A DNA stretch of 19,642 bases from Puniceicoccales bacterium (GTDB taxonomy: Bacteria; Verrucomicrobiota; Verrucomicrobiia; Opitutales; LL51), in NCBI GenBank assembly GCA_031276935.1, contig JAISMD010000080.1, positions 1 to 19,642 on the forward strand, read 5' to 3'. The notes below the pieces were generated by a model. That model was not told the origin of the DNA and did not search any database. It saw only the letters and a list, made by a program, of their open reading frames with translations. Positions 18,631 through 19,642 of the stretch are shown here, piece after piece. How positions within the stretch are numbered: position 1 is the stretch's first letter; the number at the start of each line of letters is the position of its first letter. Made by a program: the position numbers and the translations under genes.

Positions 18631-18653
18631 CAGCAAAAATATGCCTTGTCAAG
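18631..18653 (-). promoter_or_regulatory. Possible internal promoter element upstream of rplA
   Basis: The rplK-rplA gap contains a perfect TTGACA (preceded by C) in AT-rich surroundings, ending in TTTTTGCTG. At 17 bases from TTGACA there is no good TATAAT. The overlapping TATTTTTG fits a Bacteroidota-type TAnnTTTG element, with a TTTG 18 bases before it. An internal promoter or an L1-binding leader are both possible, and the motif alone does not decide. Confidence 0.3.
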
Positions 18654-18694
18654 CTATTTCAAAAATTTTCCAAAAAATAAAAAAATTCATTTCC

Positions 18695-19120
18695 CTAGTC
18701 CCTGACCTCAATGCCCATGCTACGCGCCGTCCCCGCTATCATCTGTACCGCCGCACCTAAATCTTCCGCATTTAAATCCGCTTTCTTTACCTCCGCAATT
18801 TCCTCCAACTGCTTCCACGTCACCTGTCCCACCTTCGTCCGATTCGGTACCCCGGAACCCTTCTTGATCCCCGCTGCCTTCTGTAAAAGTACCGATGCCG
18901 GCGGCGACTTCAATTCAAAGGAAAAGGAACGATCCGCATAAACGGAAATTACCGCAGGAATAATCATTCCCTCCATGTCCTTCGTCCGTGCATTGAATTC
19001 CTTGCAAAAGCCCATGATGTTTACCCCGGCACTACCTAACGCCGGACCCACCGGTGGAGCCGGATTCGCTGCCCCTGCCGGTAACTGTAACTTAATTTGC
19101 TTCACGATCTTCTTTGCCAT
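18695..19120 (-). CDS. rplK: 50S ribosomal protein L11
   Basis: L11 binds the GTPase-associated centre of 23S rRNA at the base of the L12 stalk and is needed for RelA activation and thiostrepton sensitivity in organisms studied. The 141-residue product has family length and the diagnostic segments: the proline-rich [25 protein letters not shown] switch, [18 protein letters not shown], and the C-terminal RNA-binding helix region ([21 protein letters not shown]). The start lies four bases after the nusG stop, with GGAG inside the end of nusG. Confidence 0.98.
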   Translation of the reverse strand: MAKKIVKQIKLQLPAGAANPAPPVGPALGSAGVNIMGFCKEFNARTKDMEGMIIPAVISVYADRSFSFELKSPPASVLLQKAAGIKKGSGVPNRTKVGQVTWKQLEEIAEVKKADLNAEDLGAAVQMIAGTARSMGIEVRD

Positions 19121-19124
19121 AACT

Positions 19125-19642
19125 CTACTCCTTTACCACTTCCGCTTGCCAAAATTCTAACTCCACCGGCGTCTCCCGACCAAATAAAGAAACCGATACC
19201 CGCATCTTCCCATTCACCGCATCTAACTCCATTACCGTACCCAATGACTCCGCGAAAGGTCCATCCGTAATCTTCACCTTCCCCCCCGCTTCAAATTGTA
19301 TCCGCTGCACAGGGGCTGCCGTCAAGGCCGCCTTTGCCTGTTCCAAAATCCGTACCACCTCATCCTCCCGCAACGGTACAGGATGTTCGCCACCAACGAA
19401 ATTCAATACCCCCTGTGCGTTGCGTACAAAATACCATTGGGCTTGGAGGAGTTGTTCATTCTCGTCGTAGAGTTTCATCCGAACGAAAACGTAGCCCGGA
19501 TAAAATTTCTTTACCCGATTGTAACGCTTTCCATTCTTAATCTCAATGATCCGTTCCGAAGGGACGAGAACTTCGTCGATGGTGGCACCTTCATGGGACG
19601 CAAATTTTTCAAGGTAAAGCTTCACCTTAGCTTCCTGGTTAG
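19125..19642 (-). CDS. nusG: Transcription termination/antitermination factor NusG (5' end cut by window edge)
   Basis: NusG binds the beta-prime clamp of RNA polymerase and links it to Rho or, through S10, to the leading ribosome. The reading frame is open through the window edge. The residues before the first in-frame GTG (19625) are NQEAK, continuing into [13 protein letters not shown], which is internal NusG sequence, so this GTG is not the start and a short N-terminal piece (the WYVxxT strand) is missing. The NGN domain appears as [10 protein letters not shown] and the C-terminal KOW domain as [18 protein letters not shown], ending [16 protein letters not shown]. Confidence 0.95.
   Translation of the reverse strand, partial: NQEAKVKLYLEKFASHEGATIDEVLVPSERIIEIKNGKRYNRVKKFYPGYVFVRMKLYDENEQLLQAQWYFVRNAQGVLNFVGGEHPVPLREDEVVRILEQAKAALTAAPVQRIQFEAGGKVKITDGPFAESLGTVMELDAVNGKMRVSVSLFGRETPVELEFWQAEVVKE

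Noticed and set aside
19623..19625. GTG as the start of nusG
   Set aside because: The frame is open upstream to the window edge and the upstream residues (NQEAK) continue the conserved NusG N-terminal domain, so the true start lies outside the window.

Overview
This window is one uninterrupted run of housekeeping genes, all on the minus strand. It joins what are separate operons in Escherichia coli: rplKAJL-rpoBC (beta operon), rpsL-rpsG-fusA (str), and S10 followed by the start of spc. Read in the direction of transcription, from high to low coordinates, the order is nusG (5' end outside the window), rplK, rplA, rplJ, rplL, rpoB, rpoC, rpsL, rpsG, fusA, rpsJ, rplC, rplD, rplW, rplB, rpsS, rplV, rpsC, rplP, rpmC, rpsQ, rplN, rplX, and the first 31 codons of rplE. 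All 24 genes are intact apart from the two cut by the window edges. I see no tRNA, rRNA, mobile element, CRISPR array or accessory gene, and no gene-free stretch over 300 bases; the longest gap is 143 bases, between rplL and rpoB.

The organism is a bacterium of moderate G+C. The absence of tuf between fusA and rpsJ, the rpoC-rpsL linkage, and the sequence character of S10, beta-prime and EF-G remind me of Verrucomicrobiota, perhaps an Opitutae-type lineage. Bacteroidota share much of this gene order. The assignment is from memory of family sequences and is only moderately secure.

Region by region: 16933-19642 holds a transcription elongation factor and four 50S proteins (L11 and L1 of the two stalks, L10 and L12 of the GTPase stalk). 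8876-16789 holds the two large RNA polymerase subunits. 5767-8799 holds S12, S7 and elongation factor G. 1-5743 holds S10 through the start of L5. Genes are tightly packed, mostly 1-25 bases apart, with two ATGA stop/start overlaps (rplC/rplD and rplN/rplX). Five gaps are longer (71-143 bases after start correction): rplK-rplA, rplJ-rplL, rplL-rpoB, rpoC-rpsL and rpsJ-rplC. These are where local regulation could act. The clearest element is a long hairpin followed by a T run in the rplL-rpoB gap, resembling an attenuator.

No new biological system is apparent. The observations most worth a second look concern RNA polymerase: the second zinc site of beta-prime has lost its cysteines, and the conserved Glu-Asp pair near the active site of beta reads Gln-Asp.
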